A stretch of 64,000 nucleotides of DNA from Prorocentrum cordatum (GCA_963575745.1 CAUYUJ010018704.1:437139-501138), one strand, 5' to 3'; counted from the stretch's first letter, positions 41,170 to 51,836 are shown. Notes: a model not told the origin generated them from the letters alone. Numbers and translations are program-made.

Positions 41170-41524
41170 GAGGGGCTCGAGGACCGCTTCCCCTTCAGGG
41201 CCTTGCAGGGCACCGCAGCGACGTGCGCGCGAACTCTCAAGCCGAAATCTCACGGACGTGCGCGCGCGGTCCCCTCGTATGGTCCCGCCTTGTGGTTCTC
41301 TCGTGCAGTCGGACCGATGTACACGATCGAGGTCGGTTCGGGGAGGGTGCCCTATTGCTCTTCGTGTGTGGTGGAGATGTTTGTGCATCCTGGGGAGTCT
41401 GTTTTGTTTGTTTTGGCCGGCTGGGGGCCTCATGCTCTTCAGGGATGGTCTCCTGGCCCGGGTCCGACTGCATGGTCCCAAGGTGTTCGATCATGGACCC
41501 CTTGCTGCCGCAAGCGTGCGGCTT

Positions 41525-41640
41525 GCGCGCCGAAGACCGCCCGAAACAGTCAAAGACCGCCAGAAGCCGCCGAAGACCCCGAAGACCGTCCGAAGACCGA
41601 AGACCGCCGAAGACCGCCAGAAGGCCGCCGAAGAGCGCCA
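41525..41640. repeat. minisatellite GAAGACCGCC
   Basis: Degenerate 10-15 bp units of CGAAGACCGCC. No recognised gene in 41175-41858. Confidence 0.75.
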
Positions 41641-41858
41641 AGGCAAGGGCTGGTGGGCAACAAGGGCTCAGTGGTCGAACACGTAATGGTCCCCCCCATC
41701 TGGTCCCCCCGTATGGTCTGCGCGTACGGTCCCCTCGATGGGCCCCCTCGTGCAGTTCCAAAGGAGCGATTCACTGTGTTATAACGCGCGGGGGTGGCCC
41801 ATGAGACCCCCAAGACGACTCCGGGACAGGCCCCCAGGACCATATTCGGCGGCCACAT

Positions 41859-41981
41859 GTGAAAGTACCCCCACCCCCCACGATTTCCAAGGCGGGGTGG
41901 GGGTTCACTCCGTTCGGGAGCTCCCGAGCGGAGAGAACCCCCCCCCCGTTAGAACTCGTGGGGGTGGGGGGTAGGGTTCAC
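41859..41981. mobile_element. foldback element with arms of about 60 bp
   Basis: Left GTGAAAGTACCCCCACCCCC...CGTTCGGGAGCTC pairs with right GAGCTCCCGAGCGG...GTAGGGTTCAC. The arms meet at a central GAGCTC near 41929, with no spacer. Confidence 0.65.
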
Positions 41982-42071
41982 ACGGGGCCACCTGCATATG
42001 ATAGTGGCATGTTGTCAGTTTGGTCACCTAAGACACCCCCCAGGCCCCAGCAGGGTCCCTTTCGATCCGAT

Positions 42072-42091
42072 CCGTAGCCGTTTGGCTCAGG
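42072..42091 (+). promoter_or_regulatory. decayed spliced-leader copy upstream of the 42174 gene
   Basis: CCGTAGCCGTTTGGCTCAGG differs from the 21-base leader core by two substitutions and one missing T. It lies on the coding strand, 82 nt before the ATG, where a leader sits on a trans-spliced mRNA. Confidence 0.7.
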
Positions 42092-42173
42092 CCCGCGCGC
42101 CATCCGCCGCACGCCCGGTGCGCGCGCCTGCCCCACCCAGCGTGGCCCTGCCCTGCGGGCGGCAGGGCCGCCC

Positions 42174-43382
42174 ATGGCCGACGCGGGTGGCGATGCGGCC
42201 AGCACGGCTGGCAGCGCCTCCCGGCGCGACATGCGCGCCGAGCTGGACCTGTGGCGGCAGAAGCGTGCGGCGGAGGCCGCTGGCACCAAGGCGCCGCGCA
42301 CGCCGCGGGGGCCAGGGCCGCCCACGCCGGCCCGCAGCCTGGCGGCGAGGTCGGTGCTGAGCCCGAGGTATACAAGCCCGACGAGGTTCGACGGCGAGGG
42401 CCCGCGACCCACTGCGGTGCTGGGCTGCGCGCCGCAGCGCAGCTCGCTGGGCGAGCGGAGCAGCGGCCCGCCGCGGCCTGCGAAGCCTGGCCCCGAAGGA
42501 CCCCCTGCCCGTCTCCCGGCCGCGTCGCACCCAGTCGCCGCCATGCGGCTGGCGCGGCAGCCGGCGGGCGCCCCCACGCCCGAGGCCCGCGAAAGGCCGG
42601 CTCAGGCCCCGAAGCAGCCGCCCAGGCCGCCCCCGCCCCACGGCCAGCCGCAGAGCCCACGGGCTGCCTCGCCCGCCGCGGTGGCGCCGGCTGCCCCTGT
42701 GCCGCCGGCCGCCGCAGCACCCTCGGCGGAGCTGCTCGCTCGGCTGAGGGCCAGGCGGACGGTCGCCGACAAGGACGGCGCGGTCTACGAGGCTGCGCCT
42801 GCAGCCGGCGGCCTGTGCCGGCCCGCCAGCGAGCCGTCCCTGCACAGGGCAGTGGCCCTGGAATTCGTCGGGCAGGGCACCGGGCGTGCCAGCACCGCCG
42901 CTGGCATCGGCGGTGGTGCGAAGCCAGGCCCTGCGGGCGAAGACAGAGAGGAGCTGCTGGAGGCCAGCTTGGCGCAGTACGAGGAGCGGTGCCGGCGGCC
43001 GCCCCGGCCGCCGGTCTCGCCAGCGGAGCCCAGCGCGGGCCTCGCCGCGGCGTGCCGCGAGGTGGCGGACTTCTTGGAAGCGGAGGCGCGGGCGCTGCCG
43101 CAGCGCATGCTGACCGCGGCGCTGGCGCGGCTGGCGGACGGGTCGGAGGAGGGCGCCTGCGGTGAGGCCTGCGCGGGCGGGGCCGAGGGCGCCGCGGCGG
43201 CCGCGCCGCCCGTGACGGAGCGGCTGCAAGAGGTGCCCCACCCGCCGCACGCGGGCCCGGCGAGGCCTCAGCTGGCCCCGCTGGCGCTGGCAGGGCTCCG
43301 CGGGCGCAGCGGAGCGGGGCCCGAATCGCCCGAGGCGCTCTCGCCGCTGTCCTTAGCATCGCACGGAGAAGCGGAGTTCTGA
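42174..43382 (+). CDS. Pro/Ala/Arg-rich protein of unknown function, retrogene
   Basis: 402 codons from ATG 42174 (context CCCATGGCC) to TGA 43380-43382. The frame has an upstream stop at 42075, inside the leader relic. The N-terminus MADAGGDAASTAGSASRRDM runs into an acidic/basic helix (RAELDLWRQKRAAEAAG). A Pro-rich middle (residues about 40-180), ELLARLRARRTVADKDGAVY, then REELLEASLAQYEERCRR and ACREVADFLEAEARALPQ follow. No known domain is recognised; two short helices suggest an adaptor-like, mostly disordered protein. The frame is intact, uninterrupted and very GC3-rich. With the leader relic this points to a retroposed mRNA copy that kept its frame. The opposite-strand frame (42028-43359) is a shadow. 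Confidence 0.75.
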   Translation: MADAGGDAASTAGSASRRDMRAELDLWRQKRAAEAAGTKAPRTPRGPGPPTPARSLAARSVLSPRYTSPTRFDGEGPRPTAVLGCAPQRSSLGERSSGPPRPAKPGPEGPPARLPAASHPVAAMRLARQPAGAPTPEARERPAQAPKQPPRPPPPHGQPQSPRAASPAAVAPAAPVPPAAAAPSAELLARLRARRTVADKDGAVYEAAPAAGGLCRPASEPSLHRAVALEFVGQGTGRASTAAGIGGGAKPGPAGEDREELLEASLAQYEERCRRPPRPPVSPAEPSAGLAAACREVADFLEAEARALPQRMLTAALARLADGSEEGACGEACAGGAEGAAAAAPPVTERLQEVPHPPHAGPARPQLAPLALAGLRGRSGAGPESPEALSPLSLASHGEAEF

Positions 43383-43614
43383 TGGCCAGGCTCTCCTGGC
43401 TCGCGGGCGAGGCGTGCCATCGCTAGGAGTCGCCCGCCCGCCCTCTGCGCGTCGTCGGCTCCTCACTCTTTCCGCATTGGCACCAGGGTGGTGGCGCGAC
43501 CTGCGTCTCTGCACGCGTTGCCAGAGCTAGAATTCGCTGCGGCGCCGGGCTCAGTCGGAGCGTACCGGCTCGGGGCGGCTGCGCGCTTCTGCGGCTAGGG
43601 TTGGTCGAAGAGAA

Positions 43615-43835
43615 ATCCCTCTCGGTCCGATCGATCCGGTTCGATATCGACGTCGGCCGTCTCGGTCCAATCCGGGTTCGGATTTCCAGCGATGCAATGC
43701 GGCCCGATGCCTGCATGGCGTTGTCGTGCATCTTGGCGCAGCCGATCCGATTCGATTTGGACTTCGAGCCGATGCAGCGATGCAGCCCGGTTTGACACAC
43801 ATTCCGATTCGATCCGGTTTACCGATTCGATGTTG
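43615..43835. repeat. degenerate GATCCGATTCGAT repeat
   Basis: Short units of TCGATCCGATTCGAT with variants. 43383-43614 and 43836-44140 hold no recognised gene. Confidence 0.5.
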
Positions 43836-44415
43836 ACTGATCCTGTCCTGGGAAAGGCCGTGCGAGCAAATCCCTAGGAATCCTCCAGAAAGCCTTCTCA
43901 GGATGCCGCAGGAACTCCTCTGAAAAGCTCACGGGCTTCTTTCGGGTGCCGAAGGCCAAATCCATACAGCATTCTCCAGGTTCCTAAGGGCGCCTCCTTC
44001 GGGTTGTTGTGGGTGTTGCGCCTCGCGCGAGGCAACCTGTTGATTTGTATTAGTCTCTGTCACACGCCTGCGCCATTCGGAGCCTTCTGGGCCGCACCTC
44101 CCGCTGACACGGCCTTCTTCCGAAGTCACGCGCCGAGGGAGGGGGGAGTAGGACAGAGGAAGGAGGACGAGGAGGGCAGAGGCGGAAGAGGCAGGAGGGG
44201 AGGAGGGAGGAGGAGGAGCAGGAGGAGGGGGAGGGACGAGGAGGGCGAAGGGAGGAGGGAGGACCCTGAGGAGGAGGCAGCAAGGGGGATGGGCCAGCAT
44301 GCCTGGGCAGGTGGTGCCGACAGCGCTGCCAGCCGCATGGACCTGAAGGACACCAGGCACCAGCGCCCTCACCACGGGAGCAGGTGAGAGGGGACAGCGA
44401 AAGAGGTCTCGTCTT

Positions 44416-44602
44416 ATGTCGGGCGTGTCCCCCTACAGGGGGATTTTCGACGAAAAGTAAAACATATCCCAAAAATACCCCCAAAAGGTCAAAACATAGT
44501 CAAACAATAATCCCAAAACTACTTTTGGACTATTTTTTAATTATGTTCGGAGTATTTTTTTGTTCGTCGAAAATCCCCCTGTAGGGGGACACGCCCGACT
44601 TA
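44416..44602. mobile_element. MITE-like element, family B copy 4
   Basis: TIRs ATGTCGGGCGTGTCCCCCTA and the complement ending GGGGGACACGCCCGACTTA, with AT-rich core. Flanks GTCTCGTCT and GCCTCGTTC may be a decayed 9-bp duplication. A GGA tract follows at 44678-44720. Confidence 0.8.
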
Positions 44603-44734
44603 AGCCTCGTTCCAGGGGACATGGTCGGATGGACAAGGGGGAGGTGGATACGAGAAGGATGGGAAGGATGAGGGAAAGGAGGAGGAGGAGGAGGAGGAGG
44701 AGGAGGAGGAGGAGGAGGAGGGGAAGGACGGTCA

Positions 44735-44890
44735 TGAATCCGGGCTCAGCGTGTCGCATCGCCAGGTCTGGCCCGCCCCACATCCCGGTTCCCAAGCATC
44801 AGCGCTCAGAGTTTTTTTGAGTCTCCCGCCTCGCGGAGCCGAACGACACGCTATCAGCTCGCAGGGCATGGTGTGTCGCCGGGGCCGCCG
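44735..44890. repeat. repeat family K copy 2
   Basis: CAGCGTGTCGCATCGCCAGG...GAGTCTCCCGCCTCGCGGAG then CGACACGCTATCAGC and GTGTGTCGCCGGGGCC resemble 13990-14330 without the nested element. Confidence 0.45.
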
Positions 44891-44987
44891 CCGCGGCACG
44901 CCAAGCAGAAGATCCCGACAAGTGATGAGCATGAGGACGAGTAGCAGCAAAAGCGGCAGCATCTTGACGGTGCGAGTTGCATGTTCA

Positions 44988-45142
44988 AGGGCTCCCACGA
45001 GGGCGCGAAGTTATTCGCGCTTCGCGGTCCTCGTTCCTTCTTCCCCTCCTCCTCGTCCTCCTGTTCTCCCTTGGGGGGGGCGGCGCGAGAGCGCGAAGTT
45101 ATTCGCGCTTCGCGGAGCGCGAAGCGCGAAATTGGGAGCCCT
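44988..45142. mobile_element. foldback MITE inserted near the start of the copia remnant
   Basis: Inverted ends AGGGCTCCCA and TGGGAGCCCT. The interior has two copies of GCGCGAAGTTATTCGCGCTT then CGCGG, each itself palindromic. GCATGTTC at 44979-44986 and 45144-45151 is an 8-bp target duplication. Confidence 0.75.
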
Positions 45143-45152
45143 AGCATGTTCC

Positions 45153-45985
45153 ACGGTCGGGAGACAGATGAGAAAAGAGGGCACGATCGTGAGCAGGGTG
45201 AGTGGCTGCTCAACAGTACTATTTCTGACATGCCTGCTTCCCCAGACACTCACATTGCCGAGCGAGACCCTGGCAACAATGGTGGTACATTTAGCCACGC
45301 CCATCGTGCCGAAACCTTTCACATTGATACCAAGGCAGGGCAATCTGCGACCGACGTCTGGAAGGATGATCCACGACCCACAAGAAGCCACCACCTTATT
45401 AGCTCAATATGGTGGCCAGCCTACGGTGTCGCAAAACTCCTGGGTTCGATATCTGGAACCGTCGGCAACGGCGGCCTCTGCCCAAGCCACTACCCTTGTA
45501 GGCTTAGCGGGGCAAGCCGCCGAGTCTGAAATTGATTCTGGTACAGACACCGACACGTCATCATATGACGGAACTGGTACCGTAGATGATTCCGACATGC
45601 CTATGTATCTCACAGAAGAGCAACAGGCGCTATTGTTATTTCTAGGATACCAGAAACACAAACGCCGTTGGAGACGCTTTATGAAGAAACCAGTTCGTAA
45701 GATACGACGTATTCTCCGACGGGCGTTCGGAGCAAAAGGTATGGGTAGAGGCAAGGGTAAAAGGCAACCGATTGCGAAACGACTACATGGCAGAGGTATG
45801 TTGGCATTCTTGGCATCCCTTACTGGACCACAATGCGAAGGAATGTTCCTGGGGGCAGGTAGAGGCCGTGGGCGCACCTCAGGAAAAAAGGGTAAGGCAC
45901 GTCGAGGCAACCCGAAAGATGTCAATGGGAAAACCATCTAATGTGATATCTGCCATAGCACACAACATTTCCGTCGTGAGTGCCC
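45153..45985 (+). pseudogene. copia gag-like region with zinc knuckle
   Basis: The frame reads SEIDSGTDTDTSSYDGTGTV, YLTEEQQALLLFLGYQKHK, then basic RRWRRFMKKPVRKIRRILRR, GRGKGKRQPIAKR and RRGNPKDVNGKTI. A TAA (45939-45941) interrupts, and the same frame continues CDICHSTQHFRRECP, a CX2CX4HX4C knuckle. An acidic stretch, a KPVRK basic block, a Gly/Lys-rich linker and a CCHC knuckle is the layout of dinoflagellate copia gag. The single nonsense codon just before the knuckle breaks it. Confidence 0.75.
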
Positions 45986-46113
45986 CCAAGACGATGGGAG
46001 AGGCAGGGGTCCGTCGATACATGTGGCTCAAACCGATTCGGACATTCAGTATGTCGATTGGGAGACGCTATTAGCCGAACCCGAAGACACCCCCCACTGC
46101 CGCCGTCCACTTC

Positions 46114-47247
46114 ATGGCCGCCAGAGACCCGAGCGCCAGCGTGCCCCTCGAGAGATATGCCGACGAGCTCTTCGAGGATATCCACGTTGGTCACAACAAG
46201 ATCAACATGGCGGAGTGGTTGGGCATTCGCATTGCGGGGCAACCTGCGCAGATTGAGTTCGTTGAGGATTCCCACGCGCCCGCCGATTCGGACCACGAGA
46301 TTTCGGGGGCACCCGCAGACTCTGATGCTACGATACCAGCGCCAGAGGAGGAGCTACAAGTGATGCCCCATCCGCAGGTCATTGGTAATCCGATATACGG
46401 AGAAACGTGCGACGACGACCCTCTGCGGGGGAACCCGCGAGATGCTGGTGACCTTTCCGAACGCATCTTTTGTGCGCTTGGATATAACGAAGGCTATCGC
46501 TTCACGTTCGTAATGCACGACCGGTCTACGAGCCGCCCAGTTTGGAGGCGGGCGCATCGCGCGGATGAGGACGACGACGAATGGGGAACTAGGTCATCAC
46601 CCGCAGCGTCATGGTCGGAGTCATTCGCGCGGGCACTCACGCGCGCCGTTCTAGTGGCGCACAGCGCCCGCGTCCTCGTGACACGCGGACCCCAAGGACT
46701 CCACCTAGAAGGGAACGCTCGCGGGGGAACCCGCCTCGGGGCGAGGATCGGCCAGGCGAGCCCGAAGGCCGCTGCGCACAGCGTCTCGTCAGCTACGCAG
46801 ATCATGGGCTGGCTCGCCAAAACATGTCAGCAGCATCCATGCAGCGCTGGCTCGACCAAGGCTGGGCCGAGCACGACATCCGCCACCAGCACCCACTTCG
46901 CAATATTACGCGGGGCGGCGATGGCAAGATCGCCCGTGCCAACAGAGGTTGCGGTGCAAAGTCGGCCGCCTCGCTTGCGAGGAGGGGCGCAAACAGGGCC
47001 ATTATGCAGGACCGAGAAGAATGCCGGCGCCTGGTCTGCAACTGCGGACATTTTGCAGACCGCAGACCCGAATGTCCGATTAGGCGTCCTTCAAGGGGCC
47101 CCAGCTTTGAGAAGACACCGCGGGTCTGGTCTCACGGAGATGGTTTGGGTCGCAAGGTGGATCCGACTAACCATCCCCCCTGAACAATGCTTGACCAAAA
47201 CTGATTGCCAGCCGATCACCGAAGACGAAGCAAAACTCATTGAGTGA
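46114..47247 (+). pseudogene. copia polyprotein segment, no known domain
   Basis: A 377-codon open frame follows the knuckle in a shifted frame: MAARDPSASVPLERYADELF, HNKINMAEWLGIRIAGQPAQ and PQVIGNPIYGETCDDDPLRG. It contains three AGxP hairpin inserts (46234, 46303, 46425) in the same frame, and a fourth at 46721. The second half becomes Arg/Ser-rich and may be out of the ancestral frame. Confidence 0.5.
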
Positions 47248-47526
47248 AGGTGGAAGAACCTCGACAACAATCTCCGACCCCGTCCGCGCTGAAGCAGTTG
47301 ACCCTACTGCTGTTGTTCGCGATTCAGAATATACTTATAGCAGCGCGTTAACCGACGCGGACACGGACTGAGCGCCTGGCACGCTGGCGTCGTATCGTGC
47401 CAGAGACATTGGATGGTCAGGCACCAAGGTATCGTTTAAGCTGGGCGATAGACCTGGATAGGACCTGAGAGCCTGTCACTTTTACAGATCATAGTGGAAT
47501 CCTACCCCGGAGAGATCTCCATGGAG

Positions 47527-48250
47527 AGATGCGGGGGAACCTGCGGCATCGTCAAATGCGGGGGCACCCGCTGAGAAACAGCTCAAGGTCCCGAATCCTC
47601 CGAAGAAGCGATCTGAGAACGATGTCGATCTATCTCCATCACCAAGTGCGCCAAGGCCACCAATTCCAGCATGATCTAAACGCAAGAAGAGGACCGGCCC
47701 AGCGGAAACAGACCCTAGAAGCAAACAGTCACATAGGTATGCGGGGAAACCTGCTTACAGACGGCGCTCCAGGGGGCTGGCAGCGGCCGCGGCAGCATCG
47801 GCGTCCCAAAGCAGAAGCGCCCCCGCGCCGAAGGAACCTGTACACTTGCGAGGCCCGACTCCCGGCAGGATCCACGGGGGAACTGGCTGGGCGCCATCGC
47901 TGGACGGCGCGACCAGGGGGGCCCTCCTCGCAGCGAGATTAGGGTGAGAGGGCGTTGCGGACTACATCAAAGGCACCGGATGCCAGTGCCGCGACATCCG
48001 CGAAAAGAAGAAGGCATCTGAGAGTACAAGCTCATCTGCAGCGCCCGCCGCGGCTGGGACCCCATGCAAGGGCGCCTGCTGAGCCGGCCGCTACGCCCGC
48101 GGGGCAACCTGCTACTGCCCTTGAACTGGCAGAAGGAAGCAGGCGATTCTGGGAGACCCTGGGGGCCCTGAACCAGACGATGGTCAACCCAGCCTACAGG
48201 CCCCATGCCCCTGACGGCTCTGACCGTTGCAGGTTGGCACAGCGCAATGT
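47527..48250 (+). pseudogene. copia polyprotein segment rich in AGxPA
   Basis: One frame reads DAGEPAASSNAGAPAEKQLK, PPKKRSENDVDLSPSPSAPR, a stop near 47677, then HRYAGKPAYRRRS and PAPKEPVHLRGPTPG. Hairpin inserts are at 47531, 47558, 47741 and 48099. No domain is recognised; frames shift repeatedly. 47248-47526 has no clear coding trace. Confidence 0.45.
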
Positions 48251-48419
48251 AGAACGTGCTGCCACATGCGCTGATAACGGTGCTCTTGACCGTCGGCGCG
48301 TACGCGATATTTCGCGGAAAGGACTTGCCCTTAATTTGGTCCGAATCCGAGGAGGAATGCTTAGTGCAGATGCTGCGTGGCGCGCGTGTCCGCACGAGGC
48401 CCCCGATCGAATGCGATAA

Positions 48420-49200
48420 GCGTTGTTGCTCGGAGTGGCTCACCGCAGCCACGCGGCACAAGCCGCTTCACCACGACATGCTCTCCGACCGGTATATCAG
48501 TTGGGCCACCTCGCACGGCGCGTTTGACGGTTGGGCGGGCCCCGGAGACCCGCTGGAAAATTGGCCGCCAGAAAGACGCGAGCACTGGCACATTCATCAC
48601 CTAGGACGTCATCAGAAAATGCCGCCGAGGCCGACGCCGGGCATATCAAGCACTGGCCACGCTCAACCTCTGCGGAATAATCGACCGCAGCTACGGCGTG
48701 CAGAAGAACGGACTTCAGGTGAGGAAGCTCAAGTTCCGCGGGGGGGCCCGACCGACGTACTTCTTGCGCCCGCGCGACGGGCGCAGCCATCCAGGCATCA
48801 GATGCCCAGAATCTTTGTGCTCACGGGTAACGGACCTGAACGAACCGGGAGCGCCATGCTACTTCATCCACGGCGCGCAGTGGGCAAACGCCTCAAACAT
48901 GCTACACGTTGGTCTGTCTTGCCGGAGTGAGGGCAATGCCAAAGGGAAGGGAAGGCAGATGATTCGCGGATGCCCATGCTTACCTGGAGGTGGGCGGAGT
49001 CATTCAGGCGTGCGGATGGAGTCAGAAGTTTTGGTCATGGTGCGCCTCAAGAATCTACTTCGTGACAACATCCCAGTTTGGTGGTCTGCCAAATACATCA
49101 TCAAAACGTCGGGCATCCGTGGCAGGATGACTTGGACAGGCGTGGGTCAACGAATTTTATGTGGAAGAAAACCTTCGGGGTAACCTGCATGGTCCCACTC
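48420..49200 (+). pseudogene. KptA/Tpt1-like (RNA 2'-phosphotransferase) domain remnant in the copia element
   Basis: The N-terminal part reads WLTAATRHKPLHHDMLSDRY, recalling the LRH...DGY start of the family. After a frame shift GAPCYFIHGAQWANASNMLH, then SHSGVRMESEVLVMVRLKNL, LRDNIPVWWSAKYIIKTSGI and RGRMTW follow the family's HGT...W...I, sG-R-seV, L-dgIpf--S-N-viLT-G order. KptA/Tpt1 removes a splice-junction 2'-phosphate from RNA using NAD. The usual R-x-H-x-H motif reads RGCPC here, so activity is unlikely. The assignment is by motif order only. Confidence 0.5.
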
Positions 49201-49844
49201 CTGTACCAAAGGAAATGTATGCGTCTCCATACGATGCTTCAACATTGAAAGGATGGGTTATGCCTGGGCCCCCCTGCAACCTCAAGGTTCCTGTCCCGAC
49301 ACCTGCGGCGGAGGTAGAACGCGCCTCTGTATTCATGATGCAAGAGGCGCATCAGGCGGGGGCACCTGCGGGAGGCTCGGATGGGTCATGGATCCAAGCT
49401 CTGAGCGCTGACCTGTCTGGCATGACATCCAGCGGGGTCGCGCTGAACGACGGGCTGCATGCGAGCGACCCGCGGCGTAATCAGGCGCAGCAGTTGCCGG
49501 CACTTGCGGGGCCACCTGCCGCATTCGCACCCGTGAGCAGGGCCGCGACCCCATTCGGTACTCCGCAGAGCGTTGGGAGCACCGACAGTCTGCAGGCCAG
49601 ACCCCACAGTACCAGGATGGATCCCAAGCTCTACCAAGCCTTGCAAGCTAGATTGCTATTTGCATCTCCACGTGCTGCTGCGGGGCAGCCTGCTATCACA
49701 GACCAGGAGACTGCCCAAAGGACCGAGAGCTTATTTGGGCAGCAGCAGTGGGTGCACATGCAGATGCGTGAGGCTATGGAGAACATGAGGCGTCACGGCA
49801 TTGACCCCCCGAGCGCCAACTGGACCCCCCCCCCGCAGACGTGA
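49161..49844 (+). pseudogene. copia polyprotein linker segment
   Basis: 227 codons open: EENLRGNLHGPTPVPKEMYA, QEAHQAGAPAGGSDGSW, LPALAGPPAAFAPVSRAATP, AAAGQPAITDQETAQ and FGQQQWVHMQMREAMENM. Four hairpin inserts (49175, 49356, 49506, 49680) lie in this one frame. Low-complexity linker with a short helix; no domain. Confidence 0.5.
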
Positions 49845-50454
49845 ATCCATCACCTGATCATCCTAACAGATATGGATGCATTCCAGTATTCTTCAGTCAC
49901 CCGACGTGCGATCCGACGGCTGCTGAAAGGCCTCTTGCACCGCTTATGGATGCACCTATGTTGCTTGACTAATACGCTCAGGAGACAGGCGTTCCTCGGG
50001 TCGGCATTCAACCCGAGAGCCCGTGCGTTCGGGCGACGGCCGATGATTTCTATCGGTCCCAGTTGATGCGGGGAGCCCGAAACGAATCCTGCATCCCAGG
50101 CCAGGTGCCCATTGCGGGTACCCAGCAGCTTCCATGGACCAGGAGGTCAATCATCGCGGCCCAGAGCTAGTGGCACCCACGTCTATGGGAGAGCTGCGCC
50201 CCGAGATTTTGGCCATCCACGTGGCGCAGCAGGCCAACCTCTCAACGAAATTGGCTCGCCAATGACGCAATCAGGAGCGAGAGCTACGCCGCGTGATCCA
50301 CCGTGTTGAGATGGGATCAATACCTGCGGGGCCACAAGTGGCACCTCCATTCCCACCGCTTCGGCATGAGAGGGGGCCATCCACGCTTGATCGAAAGACG
50401 CGTGTCAGGCCATCGGCAACGCCACCGATCATAAGCGACGGCGATTCCACCGAA

Positions 50455-50645
50455 TGAACCATATGCCTGGAAGAGTTTGTATACCACGGCAAGGCGTGGA
50501 GGCTTCAGCGCGGTCAAATATTTCATTCGCAGTGCTGGGATCGCGTGGCGCGCGCACGCGTGGAGCGACAGCTGGGAGGTGCACCAAGTGAGGCGCGATG
50601 TGCCATTTGCAGGGGCGCAGGCCTCACCACAGCTGAGTATCATTA
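50455..50645 (+). pseudogene. RING-like zinc domain remnant
   Basis: In one frame a TGA (50455-50457) stands where the first Cys would be, followed by TICLEEF, WRLQRGQIFHSQCWDRV and EARCAICRGAG. This gives the x2-C, H-x2-C and C-x2-C spacing of a RING-H2 finger. RING domains usually bind E2 ubiquitin-conjugating enzymes. It sits between the KptA-like and protease parts. Confidence 0.5.
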
Positions 50646-50753
50646 TAAGTGTGCCCTGTCCGGGGGGCGGAATGCAGCGAATCGACGCGAAGAAATACTC
50701 CGCGGGGCAAGTGAAATCAGATATGTCCGTGAGAGCTGAACCGCACCACGGCG

Positions 50754-51400
50754 ATGATGACAGGCATTGCAGCCGCTGCAGAGCCACCAGCTGCATCTGC
50801 GGGGCAACCTGCTGCATCCTCTTATGCGTGGCAGGATCCAAAAGCCGCGATGCCAGTCACTGAAGTGCAAATGCCTCTGGTAGCCGGATCAGCAGCTACT
50901 GCAGGGGCACCTGCCGCAACGACGCCAGCGCGGTTGCTCGCCAATGAGGCGTGGCTGAGGCGTATAAAGAGATCCACTGAAGCAAGCATACACTGGCCTC
51001 GCACGCCATGTGGCAGCGCGCGGGGAAACCCGCTACGCGCGCGCAGAATCGAGAGCCCAGCAAGTGCGCCTAGGGGTGCCGGTGCCATATCTGAGCGCGA
51101 CATGCCACGCACGGTGCTGATGGTCAATACAGATGGGCAGACAGCCGTGCGTGGTGACGAGGACACCTTCGAGAACGTGCCGCTTACTCCACAGCGTCCT
51201 TGTATGTATGACAAGTACCCGTCTTCATGGATCTCCCAGAAGCATCCTATCACAGAAGAGGAAGGTCTTTACATCTATGAGAACGAACCAGTGAGTGTTG
51301 GATCAGAGGCGCCGCATGGGCATGGACGGTACAACCCTGTCCGATGTGCCAGGCATTTTCGGCGAACGGCATGCGTTAGCCCTGGCTGCGAACAGTGGAA
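50754..51400 (+). pseudogene. copia polyprotein segment before the protease
   Basis: The frame AAAEPPAASAGQPAASSYAW, AGSAATAGAPAATTPARLLA, GSARGNPLRARR carries hairpin inserts at 50799, 50901 and 51020, then ENVPLTPQRPCMYDKYPSSW and ITEEEGLYIYENEPVSVG. A frame shift near 51300 leads into the protease. Confidence 0.5.
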
Positions 51401-51836
51401 CCATGGTGGATGGAATGCTGATTATCTTATTGGACATTGGCAGCAACATCGACATCATTGGCTTGAACACTGCGCAGACATTCGAGCGAGCTTCACGCTC
51501 CCATAGTCACGACATATGAGGCTGGACCTGACAAAGAGTAGGTTTGTGTCTGGAGTGGGGCATGGAGCCGCCGTTTGCGACGAGTCGATGCGTTGCAAGA
51601 TTGCGTGCAAGGGAAGGGGCGACTCCGCGGGGACACCCGCTATTGCCAGGTTAGACGCCTACTCGCCCAATGTGGCAGAGGGGCCTGGCAATAAGATCCT
51701 TGCAATCCTGGGGTTAAGGATCATGTCAAACATGCGCGCTTTCTTGATCCTTGAACAGGGACATGAGAAGATGATCATCCCATGTACAGACATGCACAGG
51801 CTCCTCCTTGGTACAGGCGCCAGGGTGCTTGACTAG
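51390..51836 (+). pseudogene. copia aspartic protease (retropepsin-like) remnant
   Basis: The frame gives MLIILLDIGSNIDIIGLNTA, with DIGS in place of the catalytic D(T/S)G, and TFERAS. After a frameshift near 51505 follow FVSGVGHGAAVCDESMRCKI, then NKILAILGLRIMSNMRAFLI, the second half with its hydrophobic-hydrophobic-G flap partner (LGL). A hairpin insert (51627) lies between the halves, encoding SAGTPAIAR. Retropepsins cut the polyprotein. Confidence 0.65.

Noticed and set aside
42028-43359. 443-codon minus-strand open frame opposite the 42174 gene
   Set aside because: Very high GC makes the complement of a real gene open. Its composition is Arg/Ala/Pro noise, and it lacks the helix-like segments and leader relic of the plus frame.
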